Of a stretch of DNA of 64,000 nt, positions 26,340 through 34,998 are shown piece after piece (position 1 is the stretch's first letter; each line of letters opens with the position of its first letter). Location: the NCBI RefSeq assembly GCF_001955655.1, contig NZ_MSPW01000007.1, forward strand, positions 62,001-126,000. Reading direction: 5' to 3'. The DNA comes from Viridibacillus arenosi (GTDB lineage Bacteria > Bacillota > Bacilli > Bacillales_A > Planococcaceae). A program made the position numbers and the translations under genes. The notes beneath the pieces are model-generated. The model was not told the origin of the DNA and made no database searches. It saw only the letters and a list, made by a program, of their open reading frames with translations.

Positions 26340-26388
26340 AGTATTTTGAAGAAAATTAAGGATATTATTTAGAGGGGGAGAATATAAT

Positions 26389-27243
26389 ATGAAAAAAACA
26401 TGGGCAATTTTTTCTGCTATGACACTACTTGCTATTTTACTATTAGCTGGTTGTGGAACTAAAGATGCAGGTTCGGGATCAGGTGCATCTACTGAAGGGG
26501 AAACAAAAAAAGAAACATTCACAATTGGTATGGAAGCGGGATACCCTCCGTTTAACTGGACACAAAAGGATGATTCAAACGGCGGCGTGAAAATCTCTGG
26601 TAACGCAGAATATGCTGGCGGTTATGATGTTGAGATTGCAAAAAGAGTTGCAGAATCTTTAGGAAAAGAACTAGTAATCGTCAAAACAGAATGGGACGGT
26701 CTAGTACCTTCATTAACTTCAGGTAAAATTGATGCAATTATGGCGGGTATGTCTCCAACTGAAAAGCGTAAAAAGACAATTGATTTCACTGATAACTACT
26801 ATACATCTAATTATGTAATGGTTGTTAAAAAGGGCAGTAAATACGAGAAAGCTAAATCAATCCAGGATTTTAGTGGTGCCAAAATTACAGGTCAATTAAA
26901 TACAACACACTATGATGTAATAGATCAAATTACTGGTGTTAAAAAACAAGCTGCAATGGATAACTTCCCTGCAATGCGTGTAGCACTTGAATCAGGTGTG
27001 ATTGATGGTTATGTATCTGAACGTCCAGAAGGTATTAGTTCTTCAGCTGCAAATGATAAATTTGTAATGGTTGAATTCACAGATGGCTTTAAAGCGTCTG
27101 AAGAAGATACAGCAATTGCTGTAGGTATTGAAAAAGATAGCGAATTAAAAGATAAAATTAATGAAGTTTTAAAAGGTATCTCTGAAGAAGAGCGTACAGA
27201 AATTATGGATAAAGCGATTGCAAACCAACCAGCTGCAAAATAA
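26389..27243 (+). CDS. Lysine ABC transporter substrate-binding lipoprotein
   Basis: 284-residue type-2 periplasmic-binding protein anchored by a lipobox (LLLAGCG). The SBP_bac_3 pattern is clear: FTIGMEAGYPPFNW, GYDVEIAKRVAESLGKELV, WDGLVPSLTSGKIDAIMAGMSPTEKR. Family members bind polar amino acids; the lysine riboswitch directly upstream makes lysine the likely substrate (inference from regulation). Start ATG preceded by GAGGGGGAG. First of three genes; an intercistronic stem-loop follows it. Confidence 0.9.
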   Translation: MKKTWAIFSAMTLLAILLLAGCGTKDAGSGSGASTEGETKKETFTIGMEAGYPPFNWTQKDDSNGGVKISGNAEYAGGYDVEIAKRVAESLGKELVIVKTEWDGLVPSLTSGKIDAIMAGMSPTEKRKKTIDFTDNYYTSNYVMVVKKGSKYEKAKSIQDFSGAKITGQLNTTHYDVIDQITGVKKQAAMDNFPAMRVALESGVIDGYVSERPEGISSSAANDKFVMVEFTDGFKASEEDTAIAVGIEKDSELKDKINEVLKGISEEERTEIMDKAIANQPAAK

Positions 27244-27253
27244 TGTATGACGG

Positions 27254-27282
27254 ATACCGGCTGCATATGAAGCAGTCGGTAT
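27254..27282 (+). other. Intercistronic stem-loop after the lysine-binding protein gene
   Basis: ATACCGGCTGC (27254-27264) pairs with GCAGTCGGTAT (27272-27282), 11 bp with one G-U, no U-tract. It likely blocks 3' exonucleases so that the binding-protein message outlasts the permease message. Confidence 0.6.
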
Positions 27283-27306
27283 TACTGCTTTTGAAGGAGG
27301 AACAGT

Positions 27307-28050
27307 ATGAGTATTGATTGGATTATAAGTATAGCAACAGAAAACTGGGAAATGTTCCTTCGCGGGGCATGGATGACGTTATTAATTGCAACACTTGGTA
27401 CTGTTTTCGGTGCAATCATTGGATTACTTATCGGTATTATTAATACGATTCCTAAACCTGAAAGAGGATTAAAAAGAATTGTATTAAAACTAATAAATAT
27501 AATTCTTGGGATATACGTAGGATTTTTCCGAGGTACACCAATGATTGTTCAGGCAATGGTAGTTTTCTATGGTGCTGCCCAAGCATTTGGTGTAGATATG
27601 GACCGCACGTTTGCAGCAATTTTTATCGTTGCTATTAATACAGGAGCGTATATGGCTGAAATTGTACGTGGCGGTATTATCTCAGTAGATAAGGGCCAAT
27701 TTGAAGCAGCTCAAGCGATTGGTATGAATCATTGGCAAACTATGATTCATGTAGTATTACCACAAGTTTTAAGGAATATTTTACCTGCAACAGGTAACCA
27801 ATTTGTTATGAATATTAAAGATACATCAGTATTGAATGTAATTGGGGTTACAGAACTATACTTCCAAACAAAATCTGTTTCGGGGAATAATTTCAGATAT
27901 TTCGAGTCATTCTTTGTAGCATGTATTTTATACTTAATCATGACATTCGTAGTGACGAAAATTCTACACTACTTTGAAAAACGATTAGATGGTCCACAAA
28001 ACTATCAAATGATTGATGATCTAGAACAAATGGAAGGCAAAAAAGCATGA
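27307..28050 (+). CDS. Lysine ABC transporter permease
   Basis: 247-residue HisM/GlnP-type inner-membrane subunit with about five hydrophobic segments and the family motif [23 protein letters not shown] (the coupling EAA loop). Working as a homodimer with the neighbouring ATPase. Start ATG with GAAGGAGG upstream. Substrate assignment rests on the lysine riboswitch at the head of the operon. Confidence 0.9.
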   Translation: MSIDWIISIATENWEMFLRGAWMTLLIATLGTVFGAIIGLLIGIINTIPKPERGLKRIVLKLINIILGIYVGFFRGTPMIVQAMVVFYGAAQAFGVDMDRTFAAIFIVAINTGAYMAEIVRGGIISVDKGQFEAAQAIGMNHWQTMIHVVLPQVLRNILPATGNQFVMNIKDTSVLNVIGVTELYFQTKSVSGNNFRYFESFFVACILYLIMTFVVTKILHYFEKRLDGPQNYQMIDDLEQMEGKKA

Positions 28051-28072
28051 TGCGGACAAAGGAGATAGACTT

Positions 28073-28810
28073 ATGAAAAATGTAATCGAGATACAACATC
28101 TAAGCAAATCCTTTGGCACTCATGAAGTTCTTAAAGACATTGATTTCTCTGTAAACAAAGGGGAAGTTGTCTGTGTCATCGGCTCTTCAGGATCAGGGAA
28201 ATCTACGCTTCTACGTTGTATTAACTTATTAGAAAGACCAAGTGGAGGACAGATTGTTTATCAAGGTGACAATATTCTAGATAACAACCATAATATAAAT
28301 AATTATCGTACAAAACTAGGTATGGTATTCCAATCATTCAATTTGTTTAATAACCTTAATGTATTAACAAATTGTATTGTAGGTCAAACAAAGGTTTTAA
28401 AACGCTCTAAAAGTGATGCTGAGAATGTTGCTATGAAGTACTTGAAGGTTGTTGGTTTAGATCGTTATGTCAATGCGAAGCCACACCAATTATCAGGTGG
28501 TCAAAAGCAACGTGTAGCTATTGCTAGAGCGCTGTCTATGGAACCAGATGTATTACTTTTTGATGAACCAACATCTGCACTCGACCCAGAAATGGTTGGA
28601 GAAGTTCTAAAGGTTATGAAGGAATTAGCAGGTACAGGTCTTACGATGTTAATCGTGACACATGAAATGGAATTTGCAAGAGAAGTTTCAGATCGTGTTG
28701 TTTTCATGGATAAAGGGGTCATAGTGGAAGAAGGTTCACCAGAGCAAATCTTTAACCATCCGCAAAATGAACGTACAAAGTCATTTTTAAAACGCACGTT
28801 TAAACAATAG
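28073..28810 (+). CDS. Lysine ABC transporter ATP-binding protein
   Basis: 245-residue GlnQ/HisP-type ATPase: Walker [11 protein letters not shown]-loop MVFQSFNLF, signature LSGGQKQR, Walker [15 protein letters not shown] and H-loop VTHEMEFA. Starts 22 bp after the permease stop with AAAGGAG upstream. Ends the operon before a strong hairpin terminator. Confidence 0.93.
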   Translation: MKNVIEIQHLSKSFGTHEVLKDIDFSVNKGEVVCVIGSSGSGKSTLLRCINLLERPSGGQIVYQGDNILDNNHNINNYRTKLGMVFQSFNLFNNLNVLTNCIVGQTKVLKRSKSDAENVAMKYLKVVGLDRYVNAKPHQLSGGQKQRVAIARALSMEPDVLLFDEPTSALDPEMVGEVLKVMKELAGTGLTMLIVTHEMEFAREVSDRVVFMDKGVIVEEGSPEQIFNHPQNERTKSFLKRTFKQ

Positions 28811-28823
28811 GGGTATTGAATAA

Positions 28824-28870
28824 GAAAGCCGTTTTTACGTCATTCGTTTGATGTAAGAAACGGCTTTTTA
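28824..28870. terminator. Bidirectional terminator between the lysine importer and lysR
   Basis: Long stem AAAGCCGTTTTTACGTCA/TGATGTAAGAAACGGCTTT with an approximately six-base loop and T at the plus-strand end; it slightly overlaps the minus-strand LysR stop region. Confidence 0.8.
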
Positions 28871-29758
28871 TATATGCCACTTATTGTTGATTTCTTTTAT
28901 GAACATAGAGGTATTCTTTTTACTTCCCATAATAGGTGAATATACATAGGAAAAACTCCGCTTAAATATATGGTCTTCTAAACGGATAGCAGCGAGTGTC
29001 CCTCTTTTTAATTCATGTTCAATGACACTCTTTGATAGTAGTGTAAGTCCGTCAATTCCTTGTGTCATAAATTCTTTTAATCCTTGATTACTGCTAATGG
29101 AGATTAGCGATTTAATATTGATACTGTTAGATTCTAGTACATGAAGTAAGTAATTACGTGTACCTGAGCCTTCTTCGCGAGTTAGCCATGTGTGATTATG
29201 TAAGTCTTGAATCGTTATGATTTCTTTTTGGGCAAGCACATGTGAAGGAGATGCGACTAACAATAACTCGTCTTCCATGAAGGGTTCTATAATTAACTCT
29301 TTATTGGTTGTTTGCCCTTCGATTAAGCCGATATCTATCTTCAGCAATTGAACAGCTTCAACAACCTCATCCGTATTTCCGATCATTACCTCCAGATGAA
29401 GTTCAGGATATTTTTGCTGTAAAGTAACGAGTAATGAAGGTAGTACGTATTCGCCAATGGTAAAGCTTGCGCCAATTAGCAGTTTTCCTTTAATTTCATT
29501 TTGAAGTGTTAGAATATCCGATTTGGTCTGATCGTAAATAGCTAACATTTGTTTAGCGCGATCATAGAGAATTTCACCAGAGGGGGTAATTTTTAGAGAT
29601 TTAGGTGAGCGTAAAAACAACTGTGTATTAAATTCAGTTTCTAAATTTTTTATGTGTAAACTAACGCTAGGTTGAGAAATATGGAGGTATTCAGCTGTCT
29701 TCGTGAAGTTTTTTATATCCGCTAAAGCAACGAATGTCTTTAAAGCATCGTAATACAT
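28868..29758 (-). CDS. LysR-family regulator (YeiE/CysL-like)
   Basis: 296 residues with an N-terminal winged helix (NFTKTAEYLHISQPSVSLHIKNLE) and an effector domain (LLIGASFTIGEYVLPSLL). It is divergent from a yeiH-family gene, the same pairing as yeiE-yeiH in E. coli and similar Bacillales loci, so it probably activates that exporter gene in response to a sulfur compound. Start ATG with GGGGG upstream. Confidence 0.85.
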   Translation of the reverse strand: MYYDALKTFVALADIKNFTKTAEYLHISQPSVSLHIKNLETEFNTQLFLRSPKSLKITPSGEILYDRAKQMLAIYDQTKSDILTLQNEIKGKLLIGASFTIGEYVLPSLLVTLQQKYPELHLEVMIGNTDEVVEAVQLLKIDIGLIEGQTTNKELIIEPFMEDELLLVASPSHVLAQKEIITIQDLHNHTWLTREEGSGTRNYLLHVLESNSINIKSLISISSNQGLKEFMTQGIDGLTLLSKSVIEHELKRGTLAAIRLEDHIFKRSFSYVYSPIMGSKKNTSMFIKEINNKWHI

Positions 29759-29870
29759 TAAATTCCCCCTTATTAGAAATACTAATAGTCATAATTACTT
29801 ATCTGTATTTTACTGATTATTAATTCTCCAGTAAAGTTTAGGTACAAACAAAAATAAATGGGGTTACAAA

Positions 29871-30881
29871 ATGAAGAAAATAATAAATGTTCTACCTGGA
29901 TTGATAATTTGTATTATGATCGCTTTTATTGGAATGGTATTTGGACGTTTCTTTCCAAGTTTAGGCAGTGGGTTATTTGCTATTTTAATAGGTATTATGA
30001 TTGGCAATTTAAAATTTGGGTCGAACTCGATGTTAAGACCAGGAATAAAGTTTTCAGAAAGTAATCTGCTATACTATTCAATTATTTTATTGGGTGCAAC
30101 GCTGACATTTAACTCTTTATTTAATATTGGGCTAACGGGTATCTCTTTTATTCTTATTCAAATGGCTGGGACAATTGCTTTTGTTATTTGGTTGGGAAAA
30201 AAATTAAGTTTTGGTGAGGACTTTCGCTTATTGATGGCGAGTGGTAATGCAGTTTGTGGTTCTTCAGCTATTGCATCAACAGCACCAGCAATTAATGCAA
30301 AAACATCAGATATGGCTGTATCAATAACAATTGTTAATTTACTAGGTACGGTTTTGATGATTCTTTTGCCTGTCATTACAAGTACTGTTTTTCATAATAA
30401 TATTCTACCGTCTTCAGCTTTAATAGGTGGGACATTGCAATCCGTAGGGCAAGTAGTTGCTAGTGGGAGCATAGTTGGTGAGGCAGTGAAAGATCAGGCA
30501 GAAATTTTTAAAATCAGCAGAATCATTTTCTTAGCATTAGTCGTGTTTGTTCTAACACGTATAAAGATGGCAAATCAAGAGGCTCAAGAAGCTCAAGAAG
30601 CCACTAAAGGAAAATTCAACATACGTTCAATTGTTCCTTGGTATGTAGCAGGGTTTTTATTATTGTGTGTAATCAATAGTATTGTTTTATTTCCAGCAGC
30701 AATTACACATCCAATCAAAGTTTTTGGAAATTATTTGGAAATCACGGCACTTGCAGGTATTGGTATGAGTGTTAATATAAAAGATTTAACACAGCATGGA
30801 TGGAAATTATCTGCATATGCAGGTGGTATTGGTCTATTCCAAATTATTTTTGCGTTGATCCTAATATTCATTTTGCTTTAA
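29871..30881 (+). CDS. YeiH/UPF0324-family putative sulfate exporter
   Basis: 336 residues with about ten hydrophobic segments and the UPF0324 motifs ASGNAVCGSSAIASTAPAINA and IGGTLQSVGQVVASG. The family is annotated as a putative sulfate or sulfite-related exporter; direct biochemical evidence is thin. The divergent LysR gene is its likely regulator. Start ATG 29871 with GGGG upstream. Confidence 0.85.
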   Translation: MKKIINVLPGLIICIMIAFIGMVFGRFFPSLGSGLFAILIGIMIGNLKFGSNSMLRPGIKFSESNLLYYSIILLGATLTFNSLFNIGLTGISFILIQMAGTIAFVIWLGKKLSFGEDFRLLMASGNAVCGSSAIASTAPAINAKTSDMAVSITIVNLLGTVLMILLPVITSTVFHNNILPSSALIGGTLQSVGQVVASGSIVGEAVKDQAEIFKISRIIFLALVVFVLTRIKMANQEAQEAQEATKGKFNIRSIVPWYVAGFLLLCVINSIVLFPAAITHPIKVFGNYLEITALAGIGMSVNIKDLTQHGWKLSAYAGGIGLFQIIFALILIFILL

Positions 30882-31037
30882 TACCCTAAAATAGTTATAT
30901 TATTTGCAGGCAAAAATAAAGAAGTGGTCGATTTACTATATAAAAATGCAAATGATTGTGGTGTTGAATATATAACCGCTGAAAATGATGCAAGAACAAG
31001 TATTAATATAATAATGAAAAAAACCTCTCATAAATGA
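30882..31037 (+). pseudogene. In-frame open stretch after yeiH, possible gene remnant
   Basis: Directly after the yeiH TAA the same frame stays open for 51 codons (YPKIVILFAGKNKEVVDLLY...) to TGA 31035-31037 inside the next terminator. It has no start codon or ribosome binding site. The part AENDARTSINIIMKK faintly recalls the substrate region of PfkB-type sugar-phosphate kinases. It may be the remnant of a deleted gene; I am not sure of the family. Confidence 0.3.
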
Positions 31038-31050
31038 GAGGTTTTAGTTT
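31013..31050. terminator. Bidirectional terminator
   Basis: Perfect 12-bp stem AAAACCTCTCAT (31020-31031)/ATGAGAGGTTTT (31034-31045) with A-rich and T-rich flanks; separates yeiH from the convergent siderophore operon. Confidence 0.85.
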
Positions 31051-32056
31051 ATTTTTTAAACAATAGGTAAATGAAGTACGGTGCACCAATTAGAGATACG
31101 ATAATACCCGCTGGAATGCTACTGAAGCTTATAATATTACGCCCTATAGTATCGGCAAGTAGTAATAGCCAACCACCTGTTAAAATAGCCACAGGTATAA
31201 ATAATTGATTTCTCGGTCCTACTAGTGCTTTCGCAATATGAGGTGACAAAAGACCAATGAAGGCAATTCCGCCGGTGACCGAAACCGCAGAAGCAGCTAA
31301 TGCTACAGCAGTTAACAGTAAAACAATTCTTTCTTTCTCAAGTGAGACACCTACTCCAATAGCTACAGGTTCACTCAAGTTTAATAAGTTCAGTTTATTT
31401 GCCTTGAATAGAGTATAAGGAATTAATATAACAAGCCAAGGCAAAATTGCCCATACAAATGCCCAATCATTTCCCCAGATATTACCTGCTAACCATTTAG
31501 CTATAAAATCCACTTTTGTACGTTCAGCTGATGAGATTAGAACAATCATCACGCCTGAGAGCGCCATTGAAAACCCAATACCGACCAAAACTAAGCGTAC
31601 CGGTTGTAGACCTTCTTTCTTACTATAAGAAAATGCATATATCAATATAGCCGTTAGCAAAGCACCTAAAAAGGCAACTGCCGGTAAGACATATATAAAT
31701 GTTCCAACATCAACAGGGAAAAATAAAAAGAAAATAGCTACGCCAACTCCAGCGCCAGCATTAATCCCGATAATTCCTGGATCGGCTAAATCATTACGTG
31801 TAATGCTTTGCAAAATGGAGCCAGATAATGCGAGTGCCATACCCGCTAAAACAGTAATAAGAATTCGAGGTAGGCGTATTGAAAAGAGAACAAATTCTTC
31901 TTTGAAAGTACCGTTACCAAGAATAGTTGGAATGATACGGTCGAATGAAACTGAAGATGCTCCCATACCTAAACCGATAATAAATGTAGCTATAATTAAT
32001 GCGCATAGTATAAATATGATTAATCGTTGTCTTCTAATCAAATGAGGTGCAATCAT
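31049..32056 (-). CDS. FecCD-family siderophore ABC permease, second subunit
   Basis: 335 residues, about nine to ten hydrophobic segments, with SIRLPRILITVLAGMALALSG, SITRNDLADPGIIGINAGA and GLLSPHIAKALVGP. Forms a heterodimeric channel with the product of the preceding gene. Its ATG overlaps the stop of that gene (ATGA), so they are translationally coupled. Last gene of the four-gene minus-strand operon. Confidence 0.9.
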   Translation of the reverse strand: MIAPHLIRRQRLIIFILCALIIATFIIGLGMGASSVSFDRIIPTILGNGTFKEEFVLFSIRLPRILITVLAGMALALSGSILQSITRNDLADPGIIGINAGAGVGVAIFFLFFPVDVGTFIYVLPAVAFLGALLTAILIYAFSYSKKEGLQPVRLVLVGIGFSMALSGVMIVLISSAERTKVDFIAKWLAGNIWGNDWAFVWAILPWLVILIPYTLFKANKLNLLNLSEPVAIGVGVSLEKERIVLLLTAVALAASAVSVTGGIAFIGLLSPHIAKALVGPRNQLFIPVAILTGGWLLLLADTIGRNIISFSSIPAGIIVSLIGAPYFIYLLFKK

Positions 32057-33063
32057 GAGAATACTTTGCCCCCTCTACGAACAATGATTAAAAAGAACGG
32101 TAGTCCTAAAACAGCAATAATAGCAGCAATAGGCGTTTCATAAGGTGCGTTAATTGTACGCCCAACTGTATCAGCTAATAGCATAAAGGAAGCTCCTACG
32201 ATAGCTGACATGGGAATAACAAGACGGTAATCTGTACCGACAATGGCACGCACGATGTGAGGTACCATTAAACCAATGAAAGCCATATTTCCTACAAGTG
32301 CCACTGATGTTCCAACTAAAATAATAATGATGAAAAATAAAATGATCTTTACACGCATTGTATTTTGCCCTAAGCCAACTGCTACTTCTTCACTTAAACT
32401 TAGTAAAGTGAGCTGTCTTGAAAGAAGGAGAGCTACAATTAGACCTACAATAATAATAGGTATAATTAGTTGTAACTGACTCCATGCAGTGCCGACAAGG
32501 CCCCCAGCTGTCCACATAGAAACGTTTTTTGAAATTTTAAAGTATAAGGCTACCCCGTCAGCTATTGCATAAAGGAATGCAGAAACTGCAGTTCCGGCTA
32601 ACACCATTCGTAGTGGAGAAAATCCACCTCTTTTTAACATACCAATTCCAAATACTAAAACAGCGCCAATTGCGGCACCTATGAAACAAGCAATCATAAT
32701 ACCAAAATAGCTTGTGGATGGTAGAAGAGCAAAGGTGATGGCTAGAGCAGCATTTGCACCAGCAGTTAGTCCAAGTAATCCTGGATCTGCTAATGGATTT
32801 CGTGTCATGCCTTGCATAATAGCACCCGCAACAGAAAGGGCGGCACCAACAAAAATGGCGCCGACCTCTCTCGGTAAACGGATTTCTCGAATCATCGTAA
32901 TGGTATCACTCGCTGAATCTGAAGTAATAGCTAGCCATACTTCTCTTACAGAAGTATTTGCAGCACCGAATACCATAGCTACTGTAAATATACAGATCAG
33001 AACGATAATTCCTACTATGAATTTAATAACAAACGGTATGGATTGTTGTTTTTCTTTTGTCAT
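32053..33063 (-). CDS. FecCD-family siderophore ABC permease, first subunit
   Basis: 336 residues with EIRLPREVGAIFVGAALSVAG, GMTRNPLADPGLLGLTAGA and FIGLMVPHIVRAIVGTDYR. The two permease genes side by side are typical for Gram-positive hydroxamate and other ferri-siderophore importers such as FhuBG and YfiZ-YfhA. Start ATG; 36 bp after the binding-protein stop. Confidence 0.9.
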   Translation of the reverse strand: MTKEKQQSIPFVIKFIVGIIVLICIFTVAMVFGAANTSVREVWLAITSDSASDTITMIREIRLPREVGAIFVGAALSVAGAIMQGMTRNPLADPGLLGLTAGANAALAITFALLPSTSYFGIMIACFIGAAIGAVLVFGIGMLKRGGFSPLRMVLAGTAVSAFLYAIADGVALYFKISKNVSMWTAGGLVGTAWSQLQLIIPIIIVGLIVALLLSRQLTLLSLSEEVAVGLGQNTMRVKIILFFIIIILVGTSVALVGNMAFIGLMVPHIVRAIVGTDYRLVIPMSAIVGASFMLLADTVGRTINAPYETPIAAIIAVLGLPFFLIIVRRGGKVFS

Positions 33064-33099
33064 AGTTAATCATCATTCCTATTTTAAAATTAGTGATGC

Positions 33100-34026
33100 T
33101 TATTTTCCTAAGAAATGGTCTTTGAAGAATTCTAATTGATATTCTAGAGTTAACGGATCATTGAAATAGAATTCATTAGCATTTGCTTCATATACATGAC
33201 CATTTTTAACAGCAGGAATGTTTTTAAATGTTTCTGTTTTTTGGAATGAATTATCACTATCCGAGAATTTACTTAAGATAACATAATCACCAGCATAATC
33301 AGGTAAAACTTCTTGAGATAGAGCATAATAGCCGTCTTTTAAGACTGACTCTTCTACTTTTTTAGGCATTTTTAATTTCATTTCTTGATATAAAATTTCT
33401 GTTCCACGACCCCAGTGATCGCCGTATACATATAGGTCTTTATTGAAGTTTTCGATGACAGAAACTGTTGTATCTTCCCCGATTTTCGCACGGATTTCAT
33501 CGCCTGCTGTAGCAGCACGTTCTTTAAAATCGTCAACCCATACTTTTGCTTCTTTTTCTTTATTTAATAATTTACCAATTTCTAAATGTTGTGTAAGGTA
33601 ATCTACTTTTCCGTAAGTAAATGTTACTGTTGGAGCAATTTCTTTTAGTTTATCAATGTTTTTAGCAGTTGAAAGACCAATGATTAAGTCTGGTTCAAGC
33701 TCTATAATTTTCTCTATATCTTCATCTGTTACTTCTTCAACGTCTTTTAAAGTTGAATCAAAACGAGGATTCATTTTTGCCCAAGCGTCAACACCTACAA
33801 GTGGTACATCAAGTGCCATTACGTTACCTGCAAAAGAACCTAATACTATAACTTTTTGTGGGTTGGCTGGCACTTCTACTGGACCATCTTCAGATTCATA
33901 TGTAATCGTCGTTGGCTCATTGTTTTTATCTGCTGAAGTATCCTCAGCTTTATCCTCAGTTTTATTGCCACAAGCGGCAATGATTAAAACGAATAATAAT
34001 ACGAATGGTATAAATAACTTTTTCAT
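33100..34026 (-). CDS. Ferri-siderophore-binding lipoprotein
   Basis: 308-residue class III binding protein with lipobox (IIAACG), FhuD/YfiY-like fold: VPANPQKVIVLGSF, LEPDLIIGLS, and the segment LYVYGDHWGRGTEILYQEM, which resembles hydroxamate-siderophore receptors. The exact siderophore cannot be fixed from sequence. ATG overlaps the ATPase stop. Confidence 0.87.
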   Translation of the reverse strand: MKKLFIPFVLLFVLIIAACGNKTEDKAEDTSADKNNEPTTITYESEDGPVEVPANPQKVIVLGSFAGNVMALDVPLVGVDAWAKMNPRFDSTLKDVEEVTDEDIEKIIELEPDLIIGLSTAKNIDKLKEIAPTVTFTYGKVDYLTQHLEIGKLLNKEKEAKVWVDDFKERAATAGDEIRAKIGEDTTVSVIENFNKDLYVYGDHWGRGTEILYQEMKLKMPKKVEESVLKDGYYALSQEVLPDYAGDYVILSKFSDSDNSFQKTETFKNIPAVKNGHVYEANANEFYFNDPLTLEYQLEFFKDHFLGK

Positions 34027-34820
34027 TTTTCTGCTCCTTTTAGTAAATCATATGTGACACACATTGGTTTGTTTGTTCTAGGGTCTATTCCGATATGAGC
34101 ATCAATTGCGAATACTTTCTCAAGTACATCAGCTGTAATAACATCTTCGCAATTTCCTGCCTTCACAATTTCCCCATCTTTTAAAGCAATAATATAATCA
34201 GCAAAACGCGCTGCTTGATTTAAATCATGTAATACCATGATAATAGTACGTTCTTGTTCTTCGTTTAACTTTTGTAAAAGGTTGAGAACTTCTAATTGAT
34301 GAGCTAAATCTAGATAAGTTGTTGGCTCATCAAGGAAAATAATCTCTGTCTCTTGTGCAAGCGCCATGGCAATCCAAACACGTTGTCTCTGACCGCCTGA
34401 TAATGCATCAACAGAGCGGTATTTGAATTCAGTAGTTCCTGTTACATCGAGAGCCCATTCAATGACGTCATAATCCTCTTTTGTTAACCGGCCAAGTCCC
34501 TTTTGATAAGGAAAGCGTCCATAGGATACAAGCTCCCCTACTGTCAACCCACTAACACTCTCTGGTGTTTGAGGGAGAATAGCCATTTTGCTCGCTAAGT
34601 CCTTCGTATTTTGCTTGGCAATGTTTTCCCCATCTAGCAAGACTGCACCTGATTGCTGAGAAATAATACGAGTCATTGTTTTCAAAAGCGTTGATTTACC
34701 ACAACCATTTGCGCCGATGATCGTTGTAATTTTCTTATCGGGAATTGATATACTCAATTCTTTGACAATTAAACGGTCACCATAACCAATGCTTAAGTCA
34801 TCTGTATATAGGCGAACCAT
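34023..34820 (-). CDS. Siderophore ABC transporter ATP-binding protein (FhuC/YusV-like)
   Basis: 265 residues: Walker A GANGCGKST, signature LSGGQRQR, Walker B IIFLDEPTTYLD and H-loop VLHDLNQAA. First gene of the operon ATPase-receptor-permease-permease. The probable Fur operator about 50 bp upstream, and the divergent reductase, place it in the iron-starvation regulon. Confidence 0.92.
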   Translation of the reverse strand: MVRLYTDDLSIGYGDRLIVKELSISIPDKKITTIIGANGCGKSTLLKTMTRIISQQSGAVLLDGENIAKQNTKDLASKMAILPQTPESVSGLTVGELVSYGRFPYQKGLGRLTKEDYDVIEWALDVTGTTEFKYRSVDALSGGQRQRVWIAMALAQETEIIFLDEPTTYLDLAHQLEVLNLLQKLNEEQERTIIMVLHDLNQAARFADYIIALKDGEIVKAGNCEDVITADVLEKVFAIDAHIGIDPRTNKPMCVTYDLLKGAEK

Positions 34821-34867
34821 AATATGACTAACCTCCGTTTACAAAATAAAATTAATAGCTTACAATT

Positions 34868-34924
34868 GAGAATGAATTTCAGTATCATTGCACATGCTTA
34901 AATATAAGGTCAATGATACTGAAA
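34868..34924. promoter_or_regulatory. Divergent Fur-like operators with 14-bp inverted repeat
   Basis: Site 34868-34886 (GAGAATGAATTTCAGTATC) matches 14 of 19 Fur-box positions. TTTCAGTATCATTG (34877-34890) recurs in inverted orientation as CAATGATACTGAAA (34911-34924), with a 20-bp spacer, so each divergent transcript faces a similar site. This suggests coordinated Fur repression of the siderophore operon and the reductase gene at 34999. Confidence 0.65.
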
Positions 34925-34998
34925 GTCAATTAATTTTTTCAATTGAAGAAAATAGATAGATACATAAATTATTTAATACAAATTAGGAGTGTTAATAT

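Noticed and set aside
32714-33139. 141-codon plus-strand frame and a similar one at 33656-34057
   Set aside because: Shadows of the siderophore permease and receptor genes; no start signals.
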